DNA of 64,000 nucleotides, taken from Caulobacter vibrioides. GTDB taxonomy: Bacteria > Pseudomonadota > Alphaproteobacteria > Caulobacterales > Caulobacteraceae. The notes under the pieces are model-generated. The model was not told the origin of the DNA and did not search any database. It was given only the letters and a program-made list of their open reading frames with translations. Position 1 is the first letter of the stretch; every line of letters begins with the position of its first letter. The DNA lies in assembly GCF_002310375.3 (NCBI RefSeq), contig NZ_CP023315.3, positions 2,046,001 through 2,110,000 on the forward strand. The letters run 5' to 3'. Made by a program: the position numbers and the translations under genes. Positions 34,401 through 42,714 of this stretch are shown one piece after another.

Positions 34401-34937
34401 GACGTCGATCACCCCGCCCCGGATCGCGAACTCGCCCCGCTCCGAGACCGTCGAGGCGCGCGTGTAGCCGTTGACGGCGAAATAGCGCTCAAGGTCCTTG
34501 ATATCGACGCTGTTACCGACCTTGGCCGAGTACGAGGCGCGCAGGAGGACATCCTTGGTCGGCACGCGCTGCAGAAGCGCCGGTGCGGCGATCACCAGGA
34601 TCGCAGCCTTGCTGTCGCCAAGCCCCCGAGCCAGCCGCGCGAGTGTCGCCATGCGGGTGGCCGAAACGCCCGACGACGGACCGATCCGATCGTAAGGCAG
34701 GCAGTCCCACGAGGGCAGCAGCACCGCCTCGATCTCGGGCGCAAAAAACTTCACCGCGTCGATGAAGGCCCCGGCCCTGGCGGTGTCGCGGGCGACGAAG
34801 GCGGTGAGGCCGCCGCGCGCCCGGGCGATGTCGGCCATGACCAGCGCGTCAAAGCCTTCCGGCGCGCCGGCCAGGGTCAGGCCGCCGGCGGCCTTGGCGA
34901 TTTGCTTGGCGTCATAGCTCATGGCGTCAGGCGCCAT
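31455..34937 (-). CDS. mfd: Transcription-repair coupling factor Mfd
   Basis: A protein of about 1160 residues, full length. It displaces RNA polymerase stalled at DNA damage and recruits UvrA. N-terminal UvrB-like modules include [15 protein letters not shown] and [21 protein letters not shown]. The RNA-polymerase-interaction region has [15 protein letters not shown]. The superfamily-2 translocase motifs are [16 protein letters not shown] (Walker A), [16 protein letters not shown] (box II), [17 protein letters not shown], and [41 protein letters not shown]. A C-terminal TRCF domain closes it. The start is uncertain between ATG 34937, which overlaps sdhE by 11 bases, and ATG 34922 ([10 protein letters not shown]). 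Neither has a strong ribosome site. Confidence 0.97.
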   Translation of the reverse strand: [1160 protein letters not shown]

Positions 34938-35220
34938 CACCCGCAGGGCGCGACGCGTGCGCCTGGAACCGGAACGTCCGGATCATCGCCATGACGTCGG
35001 TCTCGAACGCGGGGGGCGTCGGCTCCTGTCCGACGATCCAGGCGTAGATCTCGCGATCCGACTGTTCGAGCAGCGCTTCAAGCGTGTCCAACTGCTCGGG
35101 CGTCAGGTTCGGCCCATGGGTCTCCGCGAACGGCCCCAGGATGAGGTCCGCTTCGCGAAAGCCGCGGTGCCAAGCGCGGAAACGAAGACGCCGAAGGCGG
35201 GAGTCGTGATCAATCGTCAT
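34927..35220 (-). CDS. sdhE: FAD assembly factor SdhE
   Basis: A 97-residue small protein that helps flavinylate succinate dehydrogenase. The Arg-Gly motif RGFREAD (RGxxE) lies in RLRRLRFRAWHRGFREADLILGPFAE, followed by LTPEQLDTLEALLEQSDREIYAWIVGQEPTP, the typical YgfY/SdhE core. The start is the ATG with CCGGGAA upstream; another ATG 45 bases earlier is in frame but less likely. It is followed by mfd, and the two genes overlap or touch, suggesting joint transcription. It is divergent from the DEAD-box helicase gene. Confidence 0.93.
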   Translation of the reverse strand: MTIDHDSRLRRLRFRAWHRGFREADLILGPFAETHGPNLTPEQLDTLEALLEQSDREIYAWIVGQEPTPPAFETDVMAMIRTFRFQAHASRPAGDGA

Positions 35221-35418
35221 TTCCCGGCGGATATAGAGCGGCGTCGGCGGAGGCGCTAGCGCCATGGTCCCCGCGCCCGTCCTGCCGGGCCCGTTCGCCC
35301 CCGTGCCCCGATTGACTTTGCCGACTTTCCGCCTATTTATCCCCAACTTCGGAGCAGGTCTGGCGAATCCGCGCCGCCCGCTCGCCCAAGCACGGGCGGC
35401 TCCGCAGATCAGCGTGTA

Positions 35419-36990
35419 ATGACTGAATTCACCGACCTAGGGCTTTCGCCCACGACCCTGCAGGCGGTCGCCGACACCGGCTATACCACTGCGACCCCCA
35501 TTCAGGCCCAGGCCATTCCGGTGGCCCTCGCCGGCCAGGATGTCCTCGGCATCGCCCAGACGGGCACCGGCAAGACCGCCGCCTTCACCCTCCCGCTGAT
35601 CGACCGCTTGCAGTCGGGGCGCGCCAAGGCTCGCATGCCGCGCGCCCTGGTCATCGCCCCGACCCGCGAACTGGCCGACCAGGTGGCCGCCAGCTTCGAA
35701 AAGTACGCCAAGGGCACCAAGCTGTCCTGGGCCCTGCTGATCGGCGGCGTGTCGTTCGGCGATCAGGAAAAGAAGCTGGATCGCGGCGTCGACGTGCTGA
35801 TCGCCACGCCGGGCCGACTGCTTGACCACTTCGAGCGCGGCAAGTTGCTGATGACCGGCGTGCAGTTCCTCGTCGTCGACGAAGCCGACCGCATGCTGGA
35901 CATGGGCTTCATTCCGGACATCGAGCGCATCTTCAAGATGACGCCGCCGAAGAAGCAGACCCTGTTCTTCTCGGCGACGATGCCGCCGGAAATCACCCGC
36001 CTGACCAAGCAGTTCCTGCGCGATCCGGTGCGGATCGAGGTGGCGCGTCCGGCGACCACCAACGCCAACATCACCCAGCTGCTGGTCAAGGTTCCCTCCT
36101 CTGATCCCAAGGCCAAGCGCCTGGCGCTGCGCGCCCTGATCGAGAAGGCCGGCATCGAGACGGGCATCGTGTTCTGCAACCGCAAGACCGAGGTCGATAT
36201 CGTCGCAAAGTCGTTGAAGGTGCACGGCTATGACGCCGCGCCGATCCACGGCGACCTTGACCAGACCCAGCGCATGAAGACCCTGGCCGACTTCCGCTCG
36301 GGCGCGCTGAAGATCCTGGTGGCCTCGGACGTCGCCGCGCGCGGCCTCGACATCCCGGCCGTCAGTCACGTCTTCAACTATGACGTCCCGCACCATGCCG
36401 ACGACTATGTCCACCGCATCGGCCGCACTGGCCGCGCGGGCCGGACGGGCATCACCTACATGCTGGTCACGCCGTCGGACGACAAGGGCTTCGACAAGGT
36501 CATCAAGCTGATCGGCTCGACGCCGGACGAAGAGAAGCTGGACCTCGACTACTCCAACGCCGTCACCGTGAAGCGCGAAGGCGACCGCAAGCGCGGGGGC
36601 CGCGATCGTGATCGTGGCGAGCGCGGCGAACGCAGCGAGCGCCCCGCGCGCGGCCGCAGTCGTGGCCGTGAGCGTGCCGAAGAGACCGTCGAAGCGACCG
36701 TGGAGAGCGTCGCTGAGATCATCGAAGCTCCCGCCGTGGCCGAGGAGCGTCCGGCGCGCGAACGGCGGCCGCGCCGCGAGCGTGAGCCCAAGCCTGTCGT
36801 GTCCGCACCGACGGCGATCGAGCCCGAACGTCCGGTCCGCACCGAGCGTCCCGATCGCGCCGAGCGCCCTGAACGTCCGGTGCGCGGCGTTCAGCCGGTC
36901 CGGGACCGCGACGACGATGATCGCCGCGTGGTCGGCTTCGGCTCGGACGTGCCCGCCTTCCTGGCTCGCCCACCGCGCAGCGGCAAGTAG
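35419..36990 (+). CDS. rhlB: DEAD-box RNA helicase, RhlE-like (degradosome helicase RhlB of Caulobacter)
   Basis: A 523-residue ATP-dependent RNA helicase. Q motif ATPIQAQAIPVALAGQD, motif I AQTGTGKT, Ib ATPGRLLDHF, motif II VVDEADRMLDMGF, motif III FSATM, IV to VI (IVFCNRK, ILVASDVAARGLDIPAVSHV, HRIGRTGRAGRTG) are all intact. A long Arg/Glu-rich tail (about 385-523, many RERP and GERGER repeats) is disordered. The core sequence is of RhlE type, but my memory of Caulobacter gene order (between mfd/sdhE and dgcB) assigns this locus to the protein called RhlB, which pairs with RNase E in the degradosome. The symbol therefore rests on synteny. A terminator follows it. Confidence 0.88.
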   Translation: MTEFTDLGLSPTTLQAVADTGYTTATPIQAQAIPVALAGQDVLGIAQTGTGKTAAFTLPLIDRLQSGRAKARMPRALVIAPTRELADQVAASFEKYAKGTKLSWALLIGGVSFGDQEKKLDRGVDVLIATPGRLLDHFERGKLLMTGVQFLVVDEADRMLDMGFIPDIERIFKMTPPKKQTLFFSATMPPEITRLTKQFLRDPVRIEVARPATTNANITQLLVKVPSSDPKAKRLALRALIEKAGIETGIVFCNRKTEVDIVAKSLKVHGYDAAPIHGDLDQTQRMKTLADFRSGALKILVASDVAARGLDIPAVSHVFNYDVPHHADDYVHRIGRTGRAGRTGITYMLVTPSDDKGFDKVIKLIGSTPDEEKLDLDYSNAVTVKREGDRKRGGRDRDRGERGERSERPARGRSRGRERAEETVEATVESVAEIIEAPAVAEERPARERRPRREREPKPVVSAPTAIEPERPVRTERPDRAERPERPVRGVQPVRDRDDDDRRVVGFGSDVPAFLARPPRSGK

Positions 36991-37016
36991 GCGGCGAGAC
37001 CTGTCTCAAGATTGCG

Positions 37017-37045
37017 AAAGCGCCGGGCGATCGTCCGGCGCTTTT
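37017..37045 (+). terminator. Rho-independent terminator of the DEAD-box helicase gene
   Basis: AAAGCGCCGG (37017-37026) pairs with CCGGCGCTTT (37035-37044) around GCGATCGT, and the T-run TTTTT (37042-37046) follows. It lies 27 bases after the helicase stop and just before the end of the convergent GT61 gene, whose stop is at 37046. Confidence 0.85.
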
Positions 37046-38233
37046 TCATTTGTGGTGCGGTCCTGGGTCCGCCGGGGCAGCGTCCAGCGCCGCATCGATG
37101 AAAGAAAGCAGGTCGTTCAGGTCCGGCCTGAAGGCGAACTTGAAGCCTCGTCTCAGGCGGGCCAGCAGCGGCGCTGTCTTGGCGGCGCACGGCGAGGCGC
37201 AGACGTAGCCGCGCCACTCGACCCCGACCTGACGACAGGCCGCCCTCACCCACTGGCTGGTGAAGTTCGAAGGCTGGACCTCAATCACCCGCGCGCCCCG
37301 GGATAGGAACACGGCGTTGGCCAAGGCCGCGCCGCTGGCCCCGACAATGATCTCGGCGTCGCGCATCAACGCGACCTGCGCGCGCGCGCCGAGCGTTTCA
37401 GGGCGCACGATCGTGAACCCTCGGGCGCGCAGGGCGCGCTCCAAAGCGGCCTCCCCCACCATCACCCGCATCGATTGCCCGCGCCGGGACAGATAGATCC
37501 GCCGCGCGCCGCCGCCCTTGGGCGCGTTCGCCGTCACCCGCTCGGCCAATTGCGCCAGGAGGCCGTTCGGATGATGCAGGAAGTGATCCATGCTCGTGGC
37601 GAACACCGCGCGTCCCAGACGCACGGCCGGAGCATCGACTTCCTGGAGCCGGACCTCGGGCGCGGCCATGGCGATCAAATCGCGTTGCCAATCGGTCAGG
37701 CGCGGCGCCAGAAGCGGCGCGTCCTTCAGAAGACCCGCCTGCTCCAGGGCCAGGATCGACGGCAGAGCGTCGATGACGAAGTGCCCGTAGTTGAAGCCCG
37801 CGCCCCAGGGCAGGAACACCGCCCCGCCTTCCAGAACCGGAGCGTTCTCTGGCGGAGCCAGGGTGACGCCCCCTGAACGAACGCCTGGAATCGCCGAGAG
37901 ATCGGCCGACCCATGCCGCGCTTCGCCGACCGTCGCGTTGTAGAGGGCACCATCGGTTCCGATCACCGCGCCGAAGCTTGGATACCACCAGCACGGCCCC
38001 ACCGCGCACAACGCGGGAACGTTGACGGGCGGCGGTGAGGACAATGCGTGAGGCCAAGCTGACGCCTGCGGCCCGCCCAAGACCCCTGCGGGCGCGCCGG
38101 CCGAGGCGTCATGATCGGGCGCCCAGGCCACGCCAGTCTCACCCCGGGCGAAACATGCGCGCAGGGCGTCCGGCAGCATTGGCGGCAGGTCGCGCGCCTC
38201 GACGACGGGGCGCAAGGGGATCGGCGCGGTCAT
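37046..38233 (-). CDS. Glycosyltransferase family 61 protein
   Basis: A protein of about 395 residues (DUF563/GT61). The N-terminal FLPWGAGFNYGHFVIDALPSILALEQAGLL is the family hallmark, and IYLSRRGQSMRVMVGEAALERALRARGFTIVRPETL and IIVGASGAALANAVFLSRGARVIEVQPSNF carry the other conserved blocks. Family members transfer xylose, GlcNAc or unknown sugars; in bacteria they usually act on surface polysaccharide. The start is assigned to the ATG of MTAPIPLRP; an ATG 15 bases upstream is an alternative. It is convergent with the DEAD-box helicase gene. No other glycan genes are directly beside it. Confidence 0.82.
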   Translation of the reverse strand: MTAPIPLRPVVEARDLPPMLPDALRACFARGETGVAWAPDHDASAGAPAGVLGGPQASAWPHALSSPPPVNVPALCAVGPCWWYPSFGAVIGTDGALYNATVGEARHGSADLSAIPGVRSGGVTLAPPENAPVLEGGAVFLPWGAGFNYGHFVIDALPSILALEQAGLLKDAPLLAPRLTDWQRDLIAMAAPEVRLQEVDAPAVRLGRAVFATSMDHFLHHPNGLLAQLAERVTANAPKGGGARRIYLSRRGQSMRVMVGEAALERALRARGFTIVRPETLGARAQVALMRDAEIIVGASGAALANAVFLSRGARVIEVQPSNFTSQWVRAACRQVGVEWRGYVCASPCAAKTAPLLARLRRGFKFAFRPDLNDLLSFIDAALDAAPADPGPHHK

Positions 38234-38264
38234 GCCCGCTTGGAGCATGCCGCGCCGCGATTGG

Positions 38265-39722
38265 CTACTTCTTGATCTGGCCCGCGAGGTACTTGCGGAT
38301 ACCCTCGCCATACGGCGGCCGCAGGCCCAGCATCGGGGCGATGTCCTTCTTCAGCTGTTGGAACACGGCCTTGCGGTGGCTGAACTCGCGATAGCCGTCA
38401 TGGCCGTGATAGGCGCCCATGCCGGCGGGACCAACGCCGCCGAACGGCAGGTCCTCCTGCGCCACGTGGAAGATCACGTCATTGACCGTGACGCCGCCGC
38501 TGGTGGTCCGTTCCAGCACCCGGTCCTTCTCGGCCTCATCGGTCCCGAACCAGTAGAGCGCCAGCGGCCGATCGTGCGCGTTCACATAGGCGACCGCCTC
38601 GTCGACGGTCTTGTAGCTCTTCACCGGCAACACCGGACCGAAGATCTCCTCCTGCATCACCGTCATGTCGTCGGTGGGGTCGATGATCAGGGTCGGGGGG
38701 ATCTTGCGGTGCTCCTGCTGGGAGAGGTCTTCGCCCGCCGGATTGATTTCGATGACCCGCGCGCCCTTGGCGCGGGCGTCGTCGACATAGCTCTTCACGC
38801 GGTCGTAGTGGCGCTGGGCGACGACGGCAGTGTAGTCCGGATTGTCCTTGATGGTCGGGAAATAGCGGCTGACGGCGGCCTGGGCTTCCTTGACGAAGCT
38901 CTCGACGTCCTCTTGCGGCGCCAAGACATAGTCGGGCGCGAGACAGATTTGCCCGGCATTCAGGGTCTTGCCGTTCATGATCCGCGCCGCAGCCGTGGCC
39001 ATGTCGGCGCCACGCGACAGGATCACGGGGCTCTTGCCGCCCAGCTCCAAGGTCACCGGGACCAGGTTCTCGGCCGCCGCGCGCATGACGTGCTTGGCCA
39101 CGGAAGTCGCGCCCGTAAATACGAGGTGGTCGAACGCCAGGCCCGAGAACGCCTGCCCCACTTCCGGGCCGCCCACGAACACAGCGACTTCTTCCTCGTT
39201 GAACGCCTTGGCGAACATCGCCTTCAGCAGATCCGAGGTCGCCGGTGTGTACTCCGACGGCTTGATCATGGCCCGGTTGCCTGCGGCGAAGACACCGGCC
39301 AACGGGGCGAAGGTCAGGTTGACGGGGAAGTTCCAGGGACTGATCACCCCGACAACACCCTTGGGCTGCCACTGCACCGTGGCCTTGGCGCCGAACAGGC
39401 CCAGGATCGCCGGCGTCGTCTTGCGCTTTTCAGGCTTCATCCACTTGGTCAGGTGGTCGCGGGCGTGCTTCAGCGGCCCGATGGAGCCGGCGACGTCGGT
39501 CAGGGCCGTCGCTTCCGGAGACCGCGAGCCGAAGTCCGCATTCACCGCCTTGGCGATCTCGGCCTGGTGTCCGACCAGCAGGTCGATACTGCGGTTCAGC
39601 CAGTCGATTCGCTTCTCGGCGCTGGGCGGACCATCACGAAGGTGCGCGGCCTTCTGGCGCTGCAACACGTCGTTCATCGCCGCTTTATGCGCGTCGAACG
39701 ACAGATTCACCGGTGCGTTCAT
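38265..39722 (-). CDS. Coniferyl-aldehyde dehydrogenase-type NAD(P)-dependent dehydrogenase
   Basis: A 485-residue aldehyde dehydrogenase. Motifs are VISPWNFPVNLTFAPLAGVFAAGNRAMIKPSEYTP (cofactor pocket), FTGATSVAKHVM, LELGGKSP with the general base Glu, NAGQICLAPDYVLAP with the catalytic Cys, and EEIFGPVLPV. The class fits coniferyl-aldehyde dehydrogenases (CalB), with a short C-terminus and the tail GMGAYHGHDGYREFSHRKAVFQQLKKD. GGGAGGAGC lies before the ATG. It could oxidise lignin-derived or long-chain aldehydes. The two neighbours, GT61 and DgcB, have no metabolic link to it. Confidence 0.92.
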   Translation of the reverse strand: MNAPVNLSFDAHKAAMNDVLQRQKAAHLRDGPPSAEKRIDWLNRSIDLLVGHQAEIAKAVNADFGSRSPEATALTDVAGSIGPLKHARDHLTKWMKPEKRKTTPAILGLFGAKATVQWQPKGVVGVISPWNFPVNLTFAPLAGVFAAGNRAMIKPSEYTPATSDLLKAMFAKAFNEEEVAVFVGGPEVGQAFSGLAFDHLVFTGATSVAKHVMRAAAENLVPVTLELGGKSPVILSRGADMATAAARIMNGKTLNAGQICLAPDYVLAPQEDVESFVKEAQAAVSRYFPTIKDNPDYTAVVAQRHYDRVKSYVDDARAKGARVIEINPAGEDLSQQEHRKIPPTLIIDPTDDMTVMQEEIFGPVLPVKSYKTVDEAVAYVNAHDRPLALYWFGTDEAEKDRVLERTTSGGVTVNDVIFHVAQEDLPFGGVGPAGMGAYHGHDGYREFSHRKAVFQQLKKDIAPMLGLRPPYGEGIRKYLAGQIKK

Positions 39723-39914
39723 GGCTTGTCGCTCCTCCCAGGGTCCGCCCATCGGCGCGGAACTCATCTTATCAATGATCACCATGCGGGAGGTGGCGAA
39801 CGGACGCAAGCGAACGTCGTTCGTTCTTAACGCATCGTAAGAACTCTGGAGGATAGGCTCCTGCCCCAAGCGATCGACGTTGCCGCAAGGGCAGCGTCGA
39901 TGAGGGAAGAGAAC

Positions 39915-40976
39915 ATGTCGGACGTCGAAACCACGCTGCGCGGTCCCGAGGCTTACAAGATCGCCTCGCGCGCCCTGGAGCTCATGGAGCGGCATCAGGT
40001 CTGGCCGACCGCGCTGAACTTCGAGCTGTGGACGCACTATGTGGCCGATCCGAACGGGGCGCTGGCGCGCGAGCTGACCCGGCTGATCTCGCTGGGCGAG
40101 CCGATGACCGAGCTGGTCAGCGAAGAGCTGGCCGCAACGTTCCTGCCCAAGGCGCGTCTGAACGAACAGATCCGCGACGCGGGCGACCTTCTGTCGAAGG
40201 AACTTGAGGCGGTCTCCAAGGCCATCCAGAACGCCCAGAAGTCCAATGCCGCGTTCGGCAAGGAACTGGACGGCGCGAGCAAGAGCCTGGATACCCAGAC
40301 CGATGTCGCCTCGATCAAGGCGGTCGTCGGCAGCATCGCCCAAGCCACGCGTCGCGTGCACAAGGAAAACCAGTCGCTGGAGGCGCGCCTCGCCGACTCC
40401 ACCGCCGAGGTCGAGCGCCTGCGCGAGCACCTGGAGCAGGTGCGCCGCGACGCAACGACCGACGGTCTGACCAACCTGGCCAACCGCAAGGCCTTCGACG
40501 AAGAACTCGACCGCGCCTGCGCCGAGGCCGAGGAAGAAGGCACCAGCATCTGCCTGGCCGTGCTCGATATCGACCACTTCAAGGGGTTCAACGACACCTG
40601 GGGTCACCAGACCGGCGACCAGGTCATCCGGTACGTGGCGTCGGTCATCGGCCGTGTCGCCGCCCCGCCGCGCTTCGCAGCCCGCTATGGCGGCGAAGAG
40701 TTCGCCATGATCTTCCCGCGCGAAAGCGCTGCGATCGTCGCCACCACGCTCGAGGAAATCCGGGTCGAGGTGTCGTCGCGCATGCTCAAGCGTCGCTCGA
40801 CCAACGAGGACCTTGGCGCGATCACGGTTTCCTCGGGCTTTGCAGAGCGCAAGACCGGCGAGTCGGGCCATTCGGTGATGGAGCGCGCCGACGCGGCGCT
40901 CTACGCCTCCAAGCGCGGCGGCCGTAACCGCGTGACCGCGGCGGAGTCGATGCCCGGCGCGGCCAACGCGGCCTGA
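39915..40976 (+). CDS. dgcB: DgcB diguanylate cyclase
   Basis: A 353-residue soluble cyclase that makes c-di-GMP from two GTP. The start is the ATG preceded by GAGGGA; this places the active site at GGEEF (259-263), with Glu261 central. Residues 1-80 are helical, and 81-180 form a strongly heptad-like coiled coil (KSNAAFGKELDGASKSLDTQTD...RVHKENQSLEARLADSTAEVERLREHLEQV). The GGDEF domain covers about 180-345 (DGLTNLANRKAFDEEL, VLDIDHFKGFNDTWGHQTGD, RYGGEEFAMIF). The canonical inhibitory RxxD five residues before GGEEF is absent (APPR there). In C. crescentus DgcB drives surface attachment and acts at the swarmer-to-stalked transition. A terminator follows at 41004. Confidence 0.95.
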   Translation: MSDVETTLRGPEAYKIASRALELMERHQVWPTALNFELWTHYVADPNGALARELTRLISLGEPMTELVSEELAATFLPKARLNEQIRDAGDLLSKELEAVSKAIQNAQKSNAAFGKELDGASKSLDTQTDVASIKAVVGSIAQATRRVHKENQSLEARLADSTAEVERLREHLEQVRRDATTDGLTNLANRKAFDEELDRACAEAEEEGTSICLAVLDIDHFKGFNDTWGHQTGDQVIRYVASVIGRVAAPPRFAARYGGEEFAMIFPRESAAIVATTLEEIRVEVSSRMLKRRSTNEDLGAITVSSGFAERKTGESGHSVMERADAALYASKRGGRNRVTAAESMPGAANAA

Positions 40977-41003
40977 TCTTTTTCAGCAGAAGACCTACCT
41001 TGG

Positions 41004-41031
41004 CGCCGCCGGTATCTGACCGGCGGCGTTT
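41004..41031 (+). terminator. Rho-independent terminator after dgcB
   Basis: CGCCGCCGGT (41004-41013) and ACCGGCGGCG (41019-41028) form a perfect 10-bp stem around ATCTG, followed by TTTC. It lies 27 bases after the dgcB stop. Confidence 0.75.
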
Positions 41032-41112
41032 CTATTGGCGAAGATTCCTCTAGCCTTCCCAAAGGGCATGGGCGCCTAGAGTCTCCCCCAACAAGCATAG
41101 GGAGGCTCCGCC

Positions 41113-41916
41113 GTGGACTATCAGAAGATCCGTGTCTCGACGCAGGATGGCGTCGCCACCGTCACGCTCGCCGATCCGGCTACCTTGAACGCGGCCAGCC
41201 CCGAAGTTGCGCGTGAGCTTCACCACGCCTTTTCCTCGATCGCCGCCGGTAAGATCGAGGCGCGCGCCGTGATCCTGACCGGTGAAGGCCGCGGCTTTTG
41301 CTCGGGCGCCAATCTGTCGGGCGGCGGCGCGGCCGGTCGCGAGGCGGACGTCGACGGCAAGCCCGACGCCGGCTCGGCGCTGGAAACCGTCTACAACCCG
41401 CTGATGACGCTGCTGCGCGACTTCCCGTTGCCGATCGTGACGGCGGTGAACGGTCCGGCCGCCGGCGTCGGCTGCTCGATCGCGCTGATGGGCGACCTGA
41501 TCGTCGCCGCCGAGAGCGCCTACTTCCTGCAGGCTTTCCGTCGTATCGGTCTCGTGCCCGACGGTGGGTCGACCTATCTCCTGCCCCGCCTGATCGGTAA
41601 GGCGCGCGCCATGGAGATGATGCTGATGGGCGACAAGGTTCCCGCCGCCACCGCGCTGCAGTGGGGCCTCGTGAACCGGTGCGTGCCGGATGCTGAGCTG
41701 ATGTCCACGGCCCATGCCCTGGCGCTGGAGCTCGCCAAGGGACCCGCCGCGTTGGGCGCGATCCGCAAGCTCGTCTGGGACAGCCTCGATAGCGACTGGA
41801 TCGGCCAGCTGCACGCCGAGCGAAACGCCCAGAAGGTCGCCGGCAAGACCGAGGACTTCCTCGAAGGCGTCACCGCCTTCCTTCAGAAGCGGGCGGCGGC
41901 GTTCAAGGGACGGTAG
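41113..41916 (+). CDS. Enoyl-CoA hydratase/isomerase family protein
   Basis: A 267-residue crotonase-fold protein starting with GTG behind GGAGG. GEGRGFCSGANLSGGG holds the first oxyanion Gly region, and NGPAAGVGCSIALMGDLIVAAESAYFLQAFRRIGLVPDGGSTYLLPRLIG carries the second, with Asp in the place often used for isomerases (the first Glu of classic hydratases is not obvious; VPDGG rather than PEGG). It may therefore be an isomerase-type or a PaaB/PaaG-like crotonase. The C-terminal helical trimerisation region is EDFLEGVTAFLQKR. It is convergent with the ACT protein gene, overlapping it by 14 bases. Confidence 0.88.
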   Translation: MDYQKIRVSTQDGVATVTLADPATLNAASPEVARELHHAFSSIAAGKIEARAVILTGEGRGFCSGANLSGGGAAGREADVDGKPDAGSALETVYNPLMTLLRDFPLPIVTAVNGPAAGVGCSIALMGDLIVAAESAYFLQAFRRIGLVPDGGSTYLLPRLIGKARAMEMMLMGDKVPAATALQWGLVNRCVPDAELMSTAHALALELAKGPAALGAIRKLVWDSLDSDWIGQLHAERNAQKVAGKTEDFLEGVTAFLQKRAAAFKGR

Positions 41917-42313
41917 CGGCTTTCGCCTGCAGCGCTAGAAGGATCGCCAGCGCCTCATCCGCCCGCGCGATCGGCACGAAGACATGGTCGTGGTGTAGCG
42001 CCGCGACCATGTTGCAGGCGATCCCTGCGTTGGCGAGCGCACCGGATACGGCGGCGGTCAGGCCCACGCCGTCGAGGGCCGAATAGACGTTCAGGGTGAT
42101 CAAGGCCATCGGCGCCTCGATCGGAAAGCCCGCCGCCTCCGCCGCGCTGCGCTCCAGGATCAGGCTGACGCCTTCCGCCTCGCGGAACATCGCCAGCGGC
42201 CGCAGGCGCGTCCAATCCCGGTCGCCCGCAGCGCAGAAGACATATTGGCCGGACTTCAACTGCGGCGTCATGCCCGCGAGCATTTCCCCAGCGTCGCGAA
42301 CGACTTGCGTCAT
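41903..42313 (-). CDS. ACT domain protein (small ligand-binding)
   Basis: A 136-residue protein with two ACT-like halves. VFCAAGDRDWTRLRPLAMFREAEGVSLILERSAAEAAGF leads to the second half, APMALITLNVYSALDGVGLTAAVSGALANAGIACNMVAALHHDHVFVPIARADEALAIL. The second half has the LTAAVSGALANAGIxCN motif and the HxDHVFVP signature seen in the DUF2241/ACT_7-type aspartokinase-like family. Such proteins probably bind an amino acid; the ligand is unknown. It overlaps the DUF6165 gene by 4 bases at its start, forming one transcription unit with it and with the GT9 gene. Confidence 0.85.
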   Translation of the reverse strand: MTQVVRDAGEMLAGMTPQLKSGQYVFCAAGDRDWTRLRPLAMFREAEGVSLILERSAAEAAGFPIEAPMALITLNVYSALDGVGLTAAVSGALANAGIACNMVAALHHDHVFVPIARADEALAILLALQAKAATVP

Positions 42314-42714
42314 TTTTCAGAGGCGCCGAGATAGGGCTTGTAGCTCTTTTCTTCGACGATCTCCGACCCGGCGGCTTCGTTGATGGCGCGCTTGATGGCG
42401 GCGCGCTTGTCGTTGTCGATATAAACGCGGCGAGCCAGGGCCACGAAGTCAGGCCCGAAATCCTGGCGACGCTCGCAGTCGCGCTTGCCGTCCTCGATGT
42501 CCCAGAGCGCGGCGTTGACGATGGTCAGCTCTTCGGTGAGCCGGGCGATCTCGGCGTTTTCCGGCAGGTGCTCGCGGGCCGTCGCCTCCAGCAGCGCCAG
42601 CTCCTTGCGGACATTGGCCTCCTTGGCCGGATCGCCGATGCGCTGAGCCTTGACACGCAGGATGGTGATCTTGTCGACCAGTTCGCCTGCCGAGATCGGC
42701 GCAAGGATGGACAT
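42310..42714 (-). CDS. DUF6165 family protein
   Basis: A 134-residue protein with mainly helical character. The block SAGELVDKITILRVKAQRIGDPAKEANVRKELALLEA and ALWDIEDGKRDCERRQDFGPDFVALARRVYIDNDKRAAIKRAINEAAGSEIVEEKSY match DUF6165. Its function is unknown, though members commonly sit with glycosyltransferase genes. Here the GT9 gene ends directly before its start (stop at 42715), and the ACT gene overlaps its stop. Co-expression with the glycosyltransferase is likely. Confidence 0.85.
   Translation of the reverse strand: MSILAPISAGELVDKITILRVKAQRIGDPAKEANVRKELALLEATAREHLPENAEIARLTEELTIVNAALWDIEDGKRDCERRQDFGPDFVALARRVYIDNDKRAAIKRAINEAAGSEIVEEKSYKPYLGASEK

Noticed and set aside
38265-40871. 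A single 868-codon minus-strand frame joining the aldehyde dehydrogenase to sequence opposite dgcB
   Set aside because: The real dehydrogenase starts at 39722 behind GGGAGGAGC. The upstream part is antisense to dgcB and has no motif.
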